The position numbers and the translations under genes are program-made. Below are positions 23,640 to 37,700 of a stretch of DNA of 64,000 bases, piece by piece; positions within the stretch are counted from its first letter, which is position 1; every line of letters starts with the position of its first letter. The notes under the pieces are model-generated. The model did no database searches. It was not told the DNA's origin and saw only the letters and a list, made by a program, of their open reading frames with translations. Source of the stretch: Sarcocystis neurona (taxonomy: Eukaryota; Apicomplexa; Conoidasida; Eucoccidiorida; Sarcocystidae); NCBI GenBank assembly GCA_000727475.1, contig KL647304.1, positions 1,861,217 through 1,925,216 on the forward strand, read 5' to 3'.

Positions 23640-26600
23640 GAAAGGCTGCAAGCAGGCAGGGAGAAGCACAGCGCACCAGCAGAAGGGCTGCAGCTTTGCA
23701 GGTTTCAAAGCAAAGCGGCTCATGGGGATAGAGGTCTTCCTACAACCACGTATATTATCTACACACGCAGCCGTGTATACGTGTGTGCATTTAGATATAT
23801 ACACGTTTATCAAAAGATTAATGCATGTGCACAGAGAGAACAGAGGAATCCATTTTCGACACATGTGTGAATTCGCACAATCTGCGTATGTAACAGACGC
23901 GTGCGTATACGTACGTATCCGCGAACAAATATTCTAGTAGCAAACATATGCTATATAGACATTTTAACACAGAAATACATATGGATATGTGTCTGCTTCT
24001 TTAGTCACTGCATGCACAGTATCGCCAGGTAATGCGGTGCTGTCGAGCATTGGCGTCACGCCCGAAAAGAACCGTCAGACGTCTACTGCGATGGCAACAG
24101 TCCTTCCGAGCAGCTGCAGCTCTACCTTATTCTTCCCGTCCCCAGATACTTTTGAGGAATTTCTAGTGCGTTCACAGATATAATATACGGGTACGTGTAT
24201 TCACTGCCTTGTGAAACCTACAGTGCTAGAACAGATGTGCGTACGCATGCATGAGCGCATTGCTCATGACTGGTACATCATTTGTAGGTATGTGTTTTAC
24301 CTGTATACACAAGCGAGTAGACTTCTTCACTGTTGAATATTGATACGCATGAATAAATATTCATAGCCATGTGTATTCGTAGGATGCTAACAGGAGTTGT
24401 GAACGCGCGACTGCGTGCGTCCGCTGCGTATGTATCGCGCGCAGTAGCTGCTGTGTTTCTTCACACCGCGTTCACATTTTTGTCGGTTTATTCCTCCACG
24501 AAGAAAGAGACCATCCAGGCGTATACCGGAATAAAGACTACTTACAATGCTACACTTCTACGTTGGTACAACTAGGAAGCAGTGTTTTTGAACGGGTAGA
24601 AAAGAATCGTCCGCATCAAGGCGTAATGCAAATGTTTATGTTGTATAAAATGACGCAGAGAGTAGAAGGCAAGGGGTTGTTGTGAGGAGTGGGGTTTACG
24701 TGTATATACATATATATACATACACACGTAAATACAAATATGTATAAACAGAATGGCGGCCTACACGCGTAGGCCATGAAGACATGCACGTATACATATG
24801 TATACATATATTTGTTCATAAACTGCAATATTTACTGATATAACAGTGTTGAGGACGCTTCCATGAGGTGAGCCTAGACTACGCCGTTACGCGCTGGGGG
24901 TTTAGTTCAGTGAAAAGAGTCGAGTCGCATCCTCACGAACATACACCACGTCGACACAACCACGTAAACCTGCAGGAACATATAAAGGAAACATATGTAC
25001 ACACAGCTGCATACGCGAGTGCCTACAGAGACTTTCGTGTAAAAGAAATGTGCGCATATCTGCAGTATCACACACACGCAGGTGAATGCAGAGTATCTGT
25101 ACGCACCTGCAAACGGAGAGCCCAGGGACAAACGCGCAAGAAAACATATTCGCCTGCACAATGATTCTGCAAAATTCCCATAAGCACGCGTATGTCTGTG
25201 CAGAGTGTATGTGCTGCCACCTGCGTATGCATCACTAGGCCCCACGCAACACATGTATTTTGCATACGTGGCTACACAGACATGATATGCATGTGTATAC
25301 ACTTGAAGACGGTGCAAACCAGGGGGGCGCCTACACGTCATAAGACCAGTGCACGTGACATTATGTGCACACATTACCGCTGTACACATACGTATACACA
25401 CGCGTGCAGTTGCACACGCAGATCTGAAAAGAAACTAGCACATTACCAATTCCATATCTTCACGCTGATGTTGATACGTAAATCAAAGGCTGTACTCAAA
25501 TAGTTGCAGAGCACACATCTGCCGCATACGAGCACGGGGGTACACGTAAACACACTGAACTCCCCCATCCTGCTGAACCAGACTTGCTTCGTCCTACTTG
25601 TTGTACATCCTTTCCAGTGAGTTGAAGCAGCTCCATTCTATGGCAACTCATTGCGCGGCAGCCAGGTGACAAGTCCCACTTTTCGCAGAAAGACTACATG
25701 ATCGCAGGAAAACCCACCATTAAAAATTTCCATATGTTAGGTGAGTGCAGAAAGGCATGCCGCCTACTTTAGACGAGCACTGGAATATCCTCTAGTATTC
25801 AACCACGACGCTCAGATGGCCGGAACTCGAGCCTTTTGGTCGATGAAGAGCGAGGCCGAAAGAGGTTACTAAAACGAAACGAAGAGACATACCTGTCTTC
25901 GACTGACGTATCATAGCACCCACCTTGTATCCGTAGCTTTCCTTGTAAACAACTGTGGAACTGGATGTACGGAATTATACTTCGAGAACTGCTACAGAGG
26001 GACCGGCCTGCCAGCAGAATTGCAAATTTCTCATGAGCGTTGGCCGGCCTGGAACTTCAAATTTCGTAAGAGAGGAGCACTCACGTGTCTTCCGCTATGT
26101 TACAAAGCACACCTTCCCATATGTGTGTATCAAAGTAGACTCGGCTTATCACTCATCACTCCAACACGTTTGTGTATGTGCCCCGCTGATTCGCAGAAGA
26201 GCCGCTGACGGAGCAAGACAGTCCTAAAAGGCGAGTAATCCCTTCTTCTTAGATCCATTCTTCTATTGAAGGAAAATTGTATCCAAGGGCGATCTGACAA
26301 ATGAGGTGTCATACGTGTGGTCTTTTCTGCGGCCACCTCAGCGCAAGCGGTGCAACTGCCAGGCGACTAGCGAGAGGTCCCATGGAGTGCCCGCACCAGT
26401 AGCCATTCACCAGGAGGCGAATGGAATACAAAAAGGATGGAAAACAGTACGAAACCATTGCAGCATGTCCGTGTGGAACAAAAGTCACCATGCAGTGCTT
26501 GGAGGTCCGCGGTGCAGGCTTGCGACGCAAATGACAAGAGGGCACACTAACTCCGGTAAGAGACGACCACAGAGAGCATGAGGCCAGATCCACCCCTTAA

Positions 26601-28810
26601 CACCGACGAAAGAACAAACTATCCTCGTGAGTAGAGGAATAGACAAGAGAGCACATGATTAAGCATGACCTATTTTCTTCAAGCCTACTGGAATACACAT
26701 TTTACGGGGGCTGAAGAGCCACATACGCACAGAGGGCCACACTTGGCTTTAGATACAACTGCTTTTGAGACGAAACTGTGCTCTACGCGACCTGTGAGAC
26801 CAGAGCATCCACAAAGTGCAAGAAACATTCACCTGATTAATATTCGAGAAAACAGCTGAAAATGAGTTGCGGTAGCCAGACACTACGAAGTAGCGCAACC
26901 GAAGACGGTAGAATTTTACGAGAGCGACGAGTCCCTGGTCCAAATGGAACTGCTAGATGATGAGACGCAGCTGTGCCTGTCGATTCTTCTTGCCAATTTT
27001 GGATTAGACAAGGAAGATGAATTTGCGCGTAGGATTGCAAAAGCAGCTCCTCTGGTACTTACACGTCGCCCGTGAATATCCGAAGGCTGAAGTATGGACG
27101 AAGGAAAACGCGCGACCTTTTTACGAGGGAGCAAAAAAGTGCCTCTGCAGCTCGTGGACACTTGAGACTCCTTTCAAACAGTGGACTGTGTAAACGGGGC
27201 TACACCGCTTATCCGACTTAGAGTACCCCGTACAAATGTTCTGATGAGAAGAGCAGCGCTTGAGTTGAGATTGAAGAGTAACCTGATTAATTCTCTGAAG
27301 TAAAATCCACAGAATTAGACTTTGGGTGCGGAGGTGTGCCCGCTCAATCATGCAGCTGATGCTGTCTGGAGACAAAGTTGTCAGTAGAGTCGTCATTTTG
27401 CAAACCAGTTGGTTTGGGATGAATGTCGCAGTTCGGCTTAGAGTCTTATAGCCAGAGTGTGGTGTAATGCGCGCCTCTTGGCCTGACACTTCCGCTGATC
27501 GTTCACTACCCTTTTTCTCAGCGCATCTAGGATTAGGAGTAGAGGTAATAGTAGTAGTTGAGGTAATAGTAGTAGTAGTAGTATTCAGTAGTAGTAGTAG
27601 TGGTGCTACCGAATCAGGTATTACACCCACTACCACGAGTGCTACATCTACTTGGATGAATGTCGTCTCAAATACGTATGTCGAGTGTGCATCGATCGAG
27701 AGAGGGGGACAAACTTTATTTCCAACAGAAGTGCAATTCCTGTGGTCAGAACTCGTATTTGCGTACAACCGTACGCAACCCCGTAATACCAAAAATACAC
27801 CCAGAGCCTGTGTGCACGTTTACAGACACGAGATTTAGGTGCACCGTTCATGGGCGTGTACCAGTGAAGAGTCACCGTTGTCGACAGAAGCACGTATTTA
27901 CACGTGTCTACACAATGCGTTGTAAGTATACAAGTATACGTAATTCCGCATACCCGTATGTGTGTACGAAGTAAAGAGCTGGGAACTAGAATGCAGTTCG
28001 TGCAATTATTTCATATTCGGTACTGGTGCACACACAGTTCCTCTTCCCTTCTGATCGCTTTTCCTCTACTTTCGTTAACAATCTGTTGCACTCCCCAAAA
28101 TGTTCACGGAGCATCTACCTAGTCCACCGCCTGCAGAACGAAGCGGAAAGTGAGCCTGAGCATTGATTTCCGACTCATTTCGAACTGGCTTCAAATACAA
28201 AACTGAGGCTGCAGACGGAACTGCAAAGTGTACCGATCAAACCTGAAACAGTTGTGGCACTCCCGCATTCACAGTTCACAGAAAGGACAAAGGGGCACTG
28301 CAGTGGTTAAATCAGGTGTAGAGCCCGTGACACCTTATGTCACGTCTCTCTATCAAGCAGATGCATGCGTCCTGTTCCCTCCTATATGTCTGTAACCCTC
28401 GTCCTCCCGCCAGTACAGAATACCAAAATACCATCACGGACGTGCTGGCCTATTAAGATCTGCAGCAGCGTCTGCCAGTGCACAGAGTGTATATCTGCGT
28501 ACCCTTCCGTACACATACTGGACACGGTGTGCAAAATAGCACACTCGTCAGAGTGCGATTCGATCTACAATCGCGGCGACGAAAACCCAAAAAAGAATAC
28601 GCGGACGCACCACTCCAGTCGTAATGTTTTACAGAAGTTGTGATGTATTGGTTCTATGTCAGAGGCACTACGTGTACTTTGAAGTCTTCTTCCAGCCAAA
28701 CACTAAGCGAGTTCACTCAGCGAACAGCGACGCTTGTGCTGATGCTTATCTTCTCCAACACACAACTCTGTTGAACGTGATTGGAACGACAGCTATATCT
28801 GCGTGTAGAT
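23640..28810. other. No confident gene; AT-leaning region with scattered microsatellites
   Basis: Open frames on both strands are short and mostly lack ATG. The longest, minus 27121-27792, begins at TTG and spans the GTA repeat, so it is probably chance. TA/TG runs occur near 24,700-24,800. Confidence 0.4.
27544..27603. repeat. GTA/TAG trinucleotide microsatellite
   Basis: An imperfect run of GTA units broken by TTGAG and TTCA. It gives Val or Ser runs on the plus strand and Thr/Leu runs on the minus strand, which inflates the surrounding open frames. Confidence 0.85.
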
Positions 28811-28814
28811 ACAA

Positions 28815-29145
28815 TCATGGATGGACACACAAATAGACAAATAGATAGATGTACTGATTGATGCATAGACAGATACATGTGGAGATATAGATAAACAGAT
28901 GTAGGTAGATAACCAGATACAGACTGATAGACAGATCTATTTATAGCTATGTATATATCGGTGAATAAATATATGCAGACCTACATGTATATATATATAT
29001 ATATATACATGTATATCCATGGTTCGATAGACAGATATACGTAGATATACAGATACAGATAGAGACACAGGCAGATCCAGATGGGTAGATGGACGGATAA
29101 ATAGATAAATAGATAAACAAACAGACGGATGGATAGATAGGTGCT
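28815..29145. repeat. Degenerate GATA/GACA-type tetranucleotide tract
   Basis: About 330 bases of ATAGATAG, ACAGATAG and related units with many substitutions, on both sides of a TA palindrome at 28982-29013. Such a tract is distinct from the TA/TG and GCA repeats that dominate elsewhere in the window. Confidence 0.8.
28982..29013. repeat. 32-bp perfect TA-rich palindrome
   Basis: TACATGTA, an alternating TA core of 16 bases, then TACATGTA. The whole is its own reverse complement and lies inside the GATA/GACA tract. It could extrude as a cruciform. Confidence 0.8.
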
Positions 29146-31652
29146 CACTCGTGTGTGTTGTTGGCTTCTCGGCAACTGGAGGTGTCTTGGCGAGATCAGC
29201 GCCGTGGCAGATTCGGCGTCAGGGCGCAGTTTGGTATATTCCAACGCGTGAGAGTTTCGAACCAGGTTTCTTTGCATTTCCTGTCTACCATTGCAATGTT
29301 CGCGTTTTGGTGAATGCAGAACCCACTGCAGAGTTTAGGTGGAAAGACATGTACACAGCACGCGTGACGGAAAAAGCGTGCTCTCTTGTTAGTAGGCGCC
29401 TGATGCAGCAGGGCAGTCCCACGCGGGATCGTGGCAGCAGAGCAGCATCAGCAACACTGCACGGCATTTTGCTGCCGTATAACAGTAACAGTAGTGTTCT
29501 TGCCGGACGGATGAGCAAACGTAGACTCGTCGTTTGCTGCCCACAGCGACCGCGGCAGATGTCGTCTTTGCCGTTAGAGGTGGGTCGCGTATCGACGCAG
29601 CGAATCACGCAGAAACAGCAGGCGCTGGTATTTCGTCCCTGTGCCTACGCAGGTGGACTCATCCTATCTTGTCCATACCTGTCGCATATGCCTTTCTACA
29701 TCCGAATGCTACTGTGCGTTTATACACGGTCGGGCAGGGTGGTACGTTTGGTCATCTGTTGCGCAGGTGCCTCAACTCTGGTTCTAGTCGCTCGTGGAGC
29801 CGCAACGATGACCATCACAACCCATGAAGAATGACGCGAGTAGTGCGCTCGACAATTAAGGGCGTGCAACTGAAACTGCACGTGGGTACAACTAATCGGC
29901 TGTCCGCTGCTGCTGCATGCATTCGATGACGGATAAAAAGTGTCGTCGCACTACTGAAAGAATGACGATGCTATGAGGCCAGAGATCGTACCCTGTTTTG
30001 TCCTCTGTGTAGCGTGCCGGCAAGGTGTCGCCGGTACTGAAGCGCAGATGTATGGTTGTTGCGCCACGCGGAACTCACTGCGTCATCTTTGCACTATGAT
30101 GCACGCAAACAGGGGAAAGTCGTCCCTGTATCCCGCACCTCATCGTGTCCCCTCTGCCCCTCCGTAACTTCACATCGAAGTCGCTCTCCAGCGACTCAGT
30201 TTTTTTCTTTGCTTGCTGTAAAAAGCAGCATCTGCTACGTCGTTCGCCGCAGGAGCCGCTCCAGTTCCGAGAGTATATGAGGAGGCGGAAGACGAGCATG
30301 CGCAGGTCTCCGTCAGTGTTGTGTCACACGTCAAGTCTGTCCGTCAGAGCTACAGATATGTTTCCTTCACACGTCCGTTTCCCTTCTCATGTGTACCGAC
30401 ACCTCGATCTTCCCAGGCTCACTTTTTTCTTTACCGCGCAGACAGAAGACGCAAGCAGCAGCGAACCACCACAGAGCCCTGCAAATAATAAGAGGTAACC
30501 ACCAGACTACTGAGTACAATCTTTCATCGAAAAACGCGCTTTTTGTTCTTCCTCGCTCACCGTCATATCAAGAGAAGCGTGGGTCGCAGCAGCAGTAGCA
30601 ACCGTCCAGCCATCAGCAACAACCTCGGCGCCAGCAGTCCCAGCAGCACTCCTACCCCTGCGGCTGCCCTCCGTTGCTCTCTCCTTTCCCTCTTCTTGTC
30701 GCCTTCAGCACGTCACTCTCTACGCAACGCTGTTCCAACGGCCACTTGCGTGTGAAGTCGAGCAAAAACGTAACAGCCCTAGCAGAGGTCCGGACTAGCG
30801 TCGAAGCGCACACACATGTGTACGCACAGTCTATATCCATGCGCACACACAGCGTACCGCATATAAGATGAAACATACACACGCACACTCAAACGTCTAT
30901 CTCGCCCATCTATCGCACATGCAGGAGCCACGCCGATCATCAACCTCACTCATCTGTATGTGTACACTTAGATGACCGTCAGAGACGTGGATAGACGCAC
31001 ATCTCAACAAGTCCCTCTTCATACATACACAAAAATTAATCCCCTTCCCCCCGTTGCACGCGGTAGATACACGTCTGTGTACAAGATTCTACCCGCCCAG
31101 AGAAGCACCGGTATGCCTTCATAGGTTCACACGGATGCTGAAGCGCTTTTTTACGTCCGTAAAACTGTCACTCACTATGCAGTCGTTCTGTACACGTCGC
31201 CTGGGTAGACGCCATCCACAGCCACATGCGGTACGTGTGTATATACACACGACGCGCGCAGACATACACACACACGCCGCGTCGTCAGCAGACGCCTTCG
31301 CTCCTGTTCACCTCGCCCACGTGAAAGTACGCGCATATGTATTACGCTTCTGCAGACACCTACACAGAGATACACCAATACGGAGAGATCATATCTACAC
31401 GCGAGTTCTATACGCGTAGAGACCTACATATAGAGCTACATAGAGTGAGAGCAAACACGCAGATGTATCTCTTTGTTTCGACTAGCGCTCGTCCCTCCCG
31501 CCCCTTACGACCACCCCGTCCCTCCTCACACACGCAGGCAGCAGCTGCGGCGAGCCTGCAGCAGCTCCACAGCAGCAGTTTCCACGACTGCGCGCAGTAC
31601 GACAGCTTCGACGGCAGGAGTTTCCCCAGCAGCACCTGAAGCAGCAGAAAAG
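29146..31652. other. No confident gene; includes presumed 3' flank of the RRM gene
   Basis: A plus-strand frame of 227 codons (29151-29834) starts at GTG, has no supported splice sites and competes with open frames on the other strand. The rest shows nothing recognisable. The part next to 31652 should hold the 3' UTR of the minus-strand RRM gene, but I cannot place its end. Confidence 0.4.
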
Positions 31653-31789
31653 TTAATACGGCGTCGATCGGTTTGCCAGACGACCACCTCTATCCACCCC
31701 TCCCCCTCCGCTGTATCCGTCTTCGCCATAGCCTCCCGCTGCTGCCCCGTAGCCGCCGTAGCCTCCCATGGCGCTGTACGCTGCCATCT
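31653..31789 (-). CDS. RRM gene, exon 8 (Gly/Tyr-rich C-terminus)
   Basis: Follows an acceptor ending GATGCAG and completes a split Gln codon. It encodes MAAYSAMGGYGGYG and more Gly/Tyr repeats, then ends NRSTPY and TAA. Confidence 0.85.
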
Positions 31790-34700
31790 CTGCATCAGCA
31801 GCAGCCAGCAGCAGTCGCAGCAACAGCTCACAGGGAGACAAAACGAATGCACCGACGCGTATGCAAGGCAACTGAGTTTTCCTCCTCTGCTTAACACGAG
31901 ACACCAGTCCCTGCCCCGCACACGTACATACTGCCTGAACATGTGTGGGCCGCCACCAGGCGCGCTACCTACTACCAGGCGCGCTACCTACAGCAAAAGT
32001 GCAACTTCCCCACCATACACTCCACCAATGTCCGTCTCGCTTTTTATGAAAAAGAGACAGCTTCTGTCCAGAGCCACGTTTTCCGTGACCCCGTCTCCAA
32101 ACGCTCACCTACAAAACCCCGTAAATCCACACCGTGTGTAGGCGGCCTATGCGTAGAGGACCTGTTCCTCTTTACAGGTGCACGGGTAGTGGACAACAGG
32201 TACAGCGCACGAAAGTTGTTCCCCCCGTATTCCAAAAAGACAAACAGAAATGCTCTTCGAACACTTGCGTTGCTGCGACCTCACGTACCCGGACATCGGG
32301 ACAGAGGACACGGGCTTCCCTCACTGCCTCGCAGACACACGTAATACACAGACATTGCCTGCTCAACGTGTCTGCTCAGATGAATCCTGGATCCCTCTGC
32401 ATACCAAGTTCCTCCCCTGCTACAGAGGGTCGTACACACGTACACACGTACGCGTGAACCTACATACATACAGGGGCATGGCGAGAGTGAGTGTGCAACA
32501 TACACACACAAATTCACGGAAACAGACGAAGATATACACACAACGTACGTTTACCGGTGCTTACGGGAGATCTGTGTACGGCTCTCGTATTACCAAATCT
32601 AGCCATACATATACATATGGACACGAACACAAACGTAGAAATATAGTTGCGCGTCATCTCGTTCACTGCAAATGTAACAGGCGCCTTCGCATAAATGTAT
32701 ACACAACCAAATACACATACGCATATATACACACACACATCTGACACATTCATGGTAATCTTATCGGTGTGTCCAGGAGGTCTGCGTGCTTATTTTCACT
32801 CAAGAACAAAGTCTCCACCAGCTGACGAACTCCCTGACGCTTACACATCCCGACGAATATCAGTCTGAACTAAGGCGCAGTCTGCTGCACTTTCACACTT
32901 GCACACGAGAAAACGAGGAGGAAAGGAACGTACACGTGAACACATATAAATACAAAGCTGGGCATGTGTGTAACATTCCACAAGCTCCCCTTACAGTTTC
33001 AAACGGCAAACAGATACCACCTCTCTCTACACACACATCGTCTGCGTCCATACATATGTACATATATATGGGGTTTTTCTCTATATTTGGTTACGCATGT
33101 TTTGATACATAACAAAGTCACCGGGTATATGCGTATATACAGACATATACACGTATACATACATATACAGTGTATAGCGAGAACGGTTGACTGCGACGAG
33201 AAATCGGCTGCGTCCACTTACTTGCGTAATATGCCGCGTGGTATGGATTGTAGTGAGCTGCAAGTTACCCAGCACACCAGTGCAACGACTTCACGTCACA
33301 CGAGCACTCGCTTACTACTCCCCCGCGCAGGCAGAATTCTACGAGAGTAAGTGGAGTGCACACCCATACATAAATAGAGAGTGAAACGAAAACGGAGAGA
33401 GAGGCGCGCAGACTTACGCTATAGGGGAGCACCCCTACACAGACACATTCTATCTTTATATCTAAGTACACATGCGTTCAGCGAGACGCACCTATATACA
33501 TCTGTACACATCCATATACATACACATGTAGAGAAACGCGTATTTTCTCTTCTCTCTCTCTATATACATACATGTACGTATAGATGTTCCCTCTCTCATA
33601 TATCTACATATATACGAATGTGTGTTCTGTATACACACGCCGACCACCGATGTATTACAGGAGCAGACGCACGTGCGAGTCTCCTACGCATCCGTATCCT
33701 GACCTCCCCAAATGGGTATAGTGTCTAGATGTGCATCTGCGAACTCACAAATAAAACATGAGTCAACGTGCATGCGGGCACGCCAGTCACACACATTCTC
33801 ACGCGACGTCCATCAGTTCCCCTCTGCCCAAATACGCACCTCCTACGTCTTCAGCGGTGACATTCTGGTGCGTGACAACCCCACCACGCACTCCTATGCA
33901 TACCTATATACATCTATACTACGTTTACATAAACATATGTATACACACATGTGCACATAACACGTATCTTCATCTAGATGATATACGTATCTGTGCTTGG
34001 GTTACATATACATATATATATATATGTCAACAATACGTATGTTTATCCATATAATAGAGACGTATGTTTGGGTGACATACACACACATATACACGCATGT
34101 CCACCACACGTAGGGTAATTCCTATAGTACGTATATACACACTTATAAGGTATGCGCGCAGACAGACAGACACGGATAGACAGACATCGGCACACACAGA
34201 GAGATCGACACAGGAAGAACAGATATGTACATGTTCAGAGAAAACAACAAATATACGTGTGTTGACGTCGAGCCGGCTGCTGTGTACAGCGTTGTCCACC
34301 AGGTAAAAACGTAATCCCTTTCGTCAGATACACACACAAACCCACACATTGATGAAGGGGGCATGCGTCAGCAGACGGGCCGACACATCCAAGCATCAGA
34401 GGGCCCGCATGCAGAAGCCATGCTACTACAAGTGGTAACCTAGACAAACATGGTTACACACATATATATATATATAGAGAGAAAAAGAGGTAAGCTTGCT
34501 TCCTGCATGCAAGCATGGGTATGCGTAAGTTCGATATCTCGGGACGCGAACAACAGGTAGATAGTTGGACAAAAGACGTGGTACGAAGCTCACGAGGGTA
34601 TGCGCTCGCGCGAGTGGGAAGGAATAATGCGGCTCGCAGGCGCAGGACTTACGTGCGTAGTAAGCGGCGTAATATGGATTATAATTGGCCGCGTAGCCGC

Positions 34701-37700
34701 CGTAACTCCCCGGCCCGTACATGCTTGCCGCACTGCCAATTCCGTAGCCTGCAGCAGCAGCAGCAGACGCAGCAGCAGCAGATACAGCAGCAGCAGCAGA
34801 TGTAGCAGCAGCAGGGGATGCAGCAGCAGCAGCAGATGCAGCGGCAGCAGCAGGTGCAGCAGCAACGCACCAAAACTCCTCCGCAGTAGTAGCAGCAGCA
34901 GCTGCAGTGGCCGCGGAGACTACACTGCAGTACTAGCAGCAGCGACCGGATGCGCCGCGCAGCGACAGCAACACACCGCGCAGCAGCCACAGCAGCAAGA
35001 GATGGCGCACCACATACATCACCCAGCAGAAGCGCAAAGGCACAAGAACTGGAGAAGATGCAGGAGGACAAATCTTCCCCCACGAGTTCGCACCCGCTGG
35101 CGCCGGCAACAGAAAAAGACGCGGCCAGGAAGGCGGAAAGAAAACGCCGCAGCAGCGGTACACAAGCAGACACACGCCGGCGCTGGGGAAGAAGACGCGT
35201 CCCTGCCTTATTCACATGCAGGAAGGACGCGGGAAAAACTCTCAGCAGCGTCGTATCTTACCCCCTGGCATGTCCATGCCGCCGCCCGGCGCGAAGGAGT
35301 CGTAGTCGCGGCCGCCCCCCCCACGGCCGTAGCCGCCATCACGCCGCGGCGGGTAGCCACTGCTGCTGCCATAGCCGCCGTACCCTCCTCCCCCGGCACC
35401 GCCTGCGCCACCCAAGCCCCAGCCGCCTCCGCCTGCACCTCCTGCGCGATTCAGCTGTCTCGGCTGGGCTCGCTTCGCTTCGCACTGCACACGCATGCCG
35501 GACAACACCCCACACCGCCGCAGCAGACACAGAACTCCAGCCAACAGTGGTGGCTGTCAAGCAACACGCGCAGCCCCCGAACGTGTACCACACATATACG
35601 CACCCACGGATAACCCCCCCAAAACAGACCCCACAAAAGTTCGCACTGAAGCAGCACATTCGATATCTACGCGCCGGATCAGCTTCGTCCGCAGGAATGT
35701 CCCTGGTGCCGGGGGTAGAAGCCGTGCACGCGCGCTCCCATATGCAGACGTGACGCGGTGTGTTGGCGTGTGCGGCCGCAGCCAACGCGAGGATGCGAGA
35801 GGAGACGAGACGCCGGCACAGACACGCACACGCCTGCGACGAGACGCGACGCAGAAGCAAACACGCATGTGTGTGACATGCCTCCTTCAGCTGCTACATA
35901 ATAGGGAGACACGTATCTGCGTGGCTCCCAGGTGTTGATGTGTGTGTGTGTGTATTCACGCAGATGCATTTCCTTTTGAAGTCTTTGCGCGTATATCTCC
36001 GTGTGCCTCCCCAGTACAATCCACCACTTAATTTCCTCTGTGTGGCGCTCTTGCCAAACACGCGTCTCTGCGGCAACGTGCGCGACCACCGGCCGCAGCT
36101 GTGCCTGCCCTTCTACGAAACACGCCTGCGTCTCTGTGTCTATCACTATCTCTCGCGGAGCGCGTGACTCTATAAAAGTCAAGCACACATGCACACACAA
36201 GTCCCCCTCTCACATACATACACCCATCTATCAATCCCGTATCCTATGAATATACACATATACATACATACGTGTACAGACAGCCGGCTCCGTATGGAGA
36301 CAGACTGGCTGCCGGTGAAGAGACAGGAGACGTGTGCAGGGGGAGAGTGCACGGGCGGGCCTAGCAGCAACAGCAGCAGCTGTGTCGCCCGTGTGAAGAA
36401 AATCGCGCGCGCGTGTGTGCGAAGGGAAAGGCACTGCCTCGTCCTGGCGCAGCCACATGTCCCCCATACGAAGAAGAATCAGCTGCCCGCATGCAGGGCA
36501 ATTCCCGCCGCCGCGTGTCCCGCAGCAACGCGCTCGCTACCCTTCACGAGTCGCGTGTCTGTCTAAACGTGGGGGGGAATAAGCGTCAAGCTGAACAGAC
36601 CCTTCGACGGTACAGACACACACGAGCTGTCCTCATACATCACTCCCAACGTGTTTCTTCACAAATATCAACTTGCAAGATACTGCGGCCTTTTGCTACC
36701 TCCACCTGTACGCAGAGACTGACAGACTGTCTGCTCCCCTCGTTCATACACATCGGCCTACAACCGTGTGCAGCAAGCCCCGCGTAAACACACACACATT
36801 CAGCTTGTGTATATATAGAGAGAGACACATAGACAGATATACGTATGTGTATGCTTGTAAACATTTATATATATATATATATCTGTGCTACGTGTATACA
36901 GATGTGTATGTGTATAGGTTGATACATACAAACGTAGACAGATATACATATGTATACGCTTGTGAACATACATATATGTATATATATACGTGTATACGTG
37001 CTGCCAGTATACAGCTGCGTATGTGTATAGATACACATACAGATAGACACAGACATGTATTCACTTGAAAACATAAATATATATATATATATATATCCGT
37101 GCGACGTGTATATAACGGTGGGTACGTGTCCAAGATGCGCACAACGGGTGATGTAGTGGACGGAAGGAAAGTGAGTGAATGCATGTGGCTGCTGGGCACG
37201 CGTTTTGGAGAATGACATTTTTCTCACGTGAACTCCCAGTTTTTTATGCGGGCCAATCGCCTTCTCCGCGTCCTCCGGGTTTCGGAAAATGACAAAGGCA
37301 AATCCTGCCAGAAACACATGCAGAAACCCACTTCTTCAACGTACACAGCGGTACACCCGTAGGAGAAAAAGAGAGGAGAAACATCCACACAGGGACAGAG
37401 ACAGACACATATACGAATGAACAAGGCCGCAAAGCACACAGGATTCAGCTATATATATATATATGTGTGTGTAATTTACTTGTGTGGATCTCCCCAGCGC
37501 GTACAGTAGAAGGTGTGTATCACATACGTATGTGTACGATACACGAGCACTTTCACGCGTTGAATATCCACCCACACACGCGCACAACGCGAACAAGAAG
37601 GAGACACATACACACCACACATACCCACCACGCCCGTCGTATTCCCATGTTTCCCATCTTATCATTTATTATATCAATACGTACATAAACGTGCGTTACC

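Noticed and set aside
27121..27792. 223-codon minus-strand ORF
   Set aside because: Starts at TTG, includes the GTA microsatellite and has no splice partners or recognisable fold.
29151..29834. 227-codon plus-strand ORF
   Set aside because: No ATG start, begins in the GATA-type repeat, and the opposite strand is equally open.
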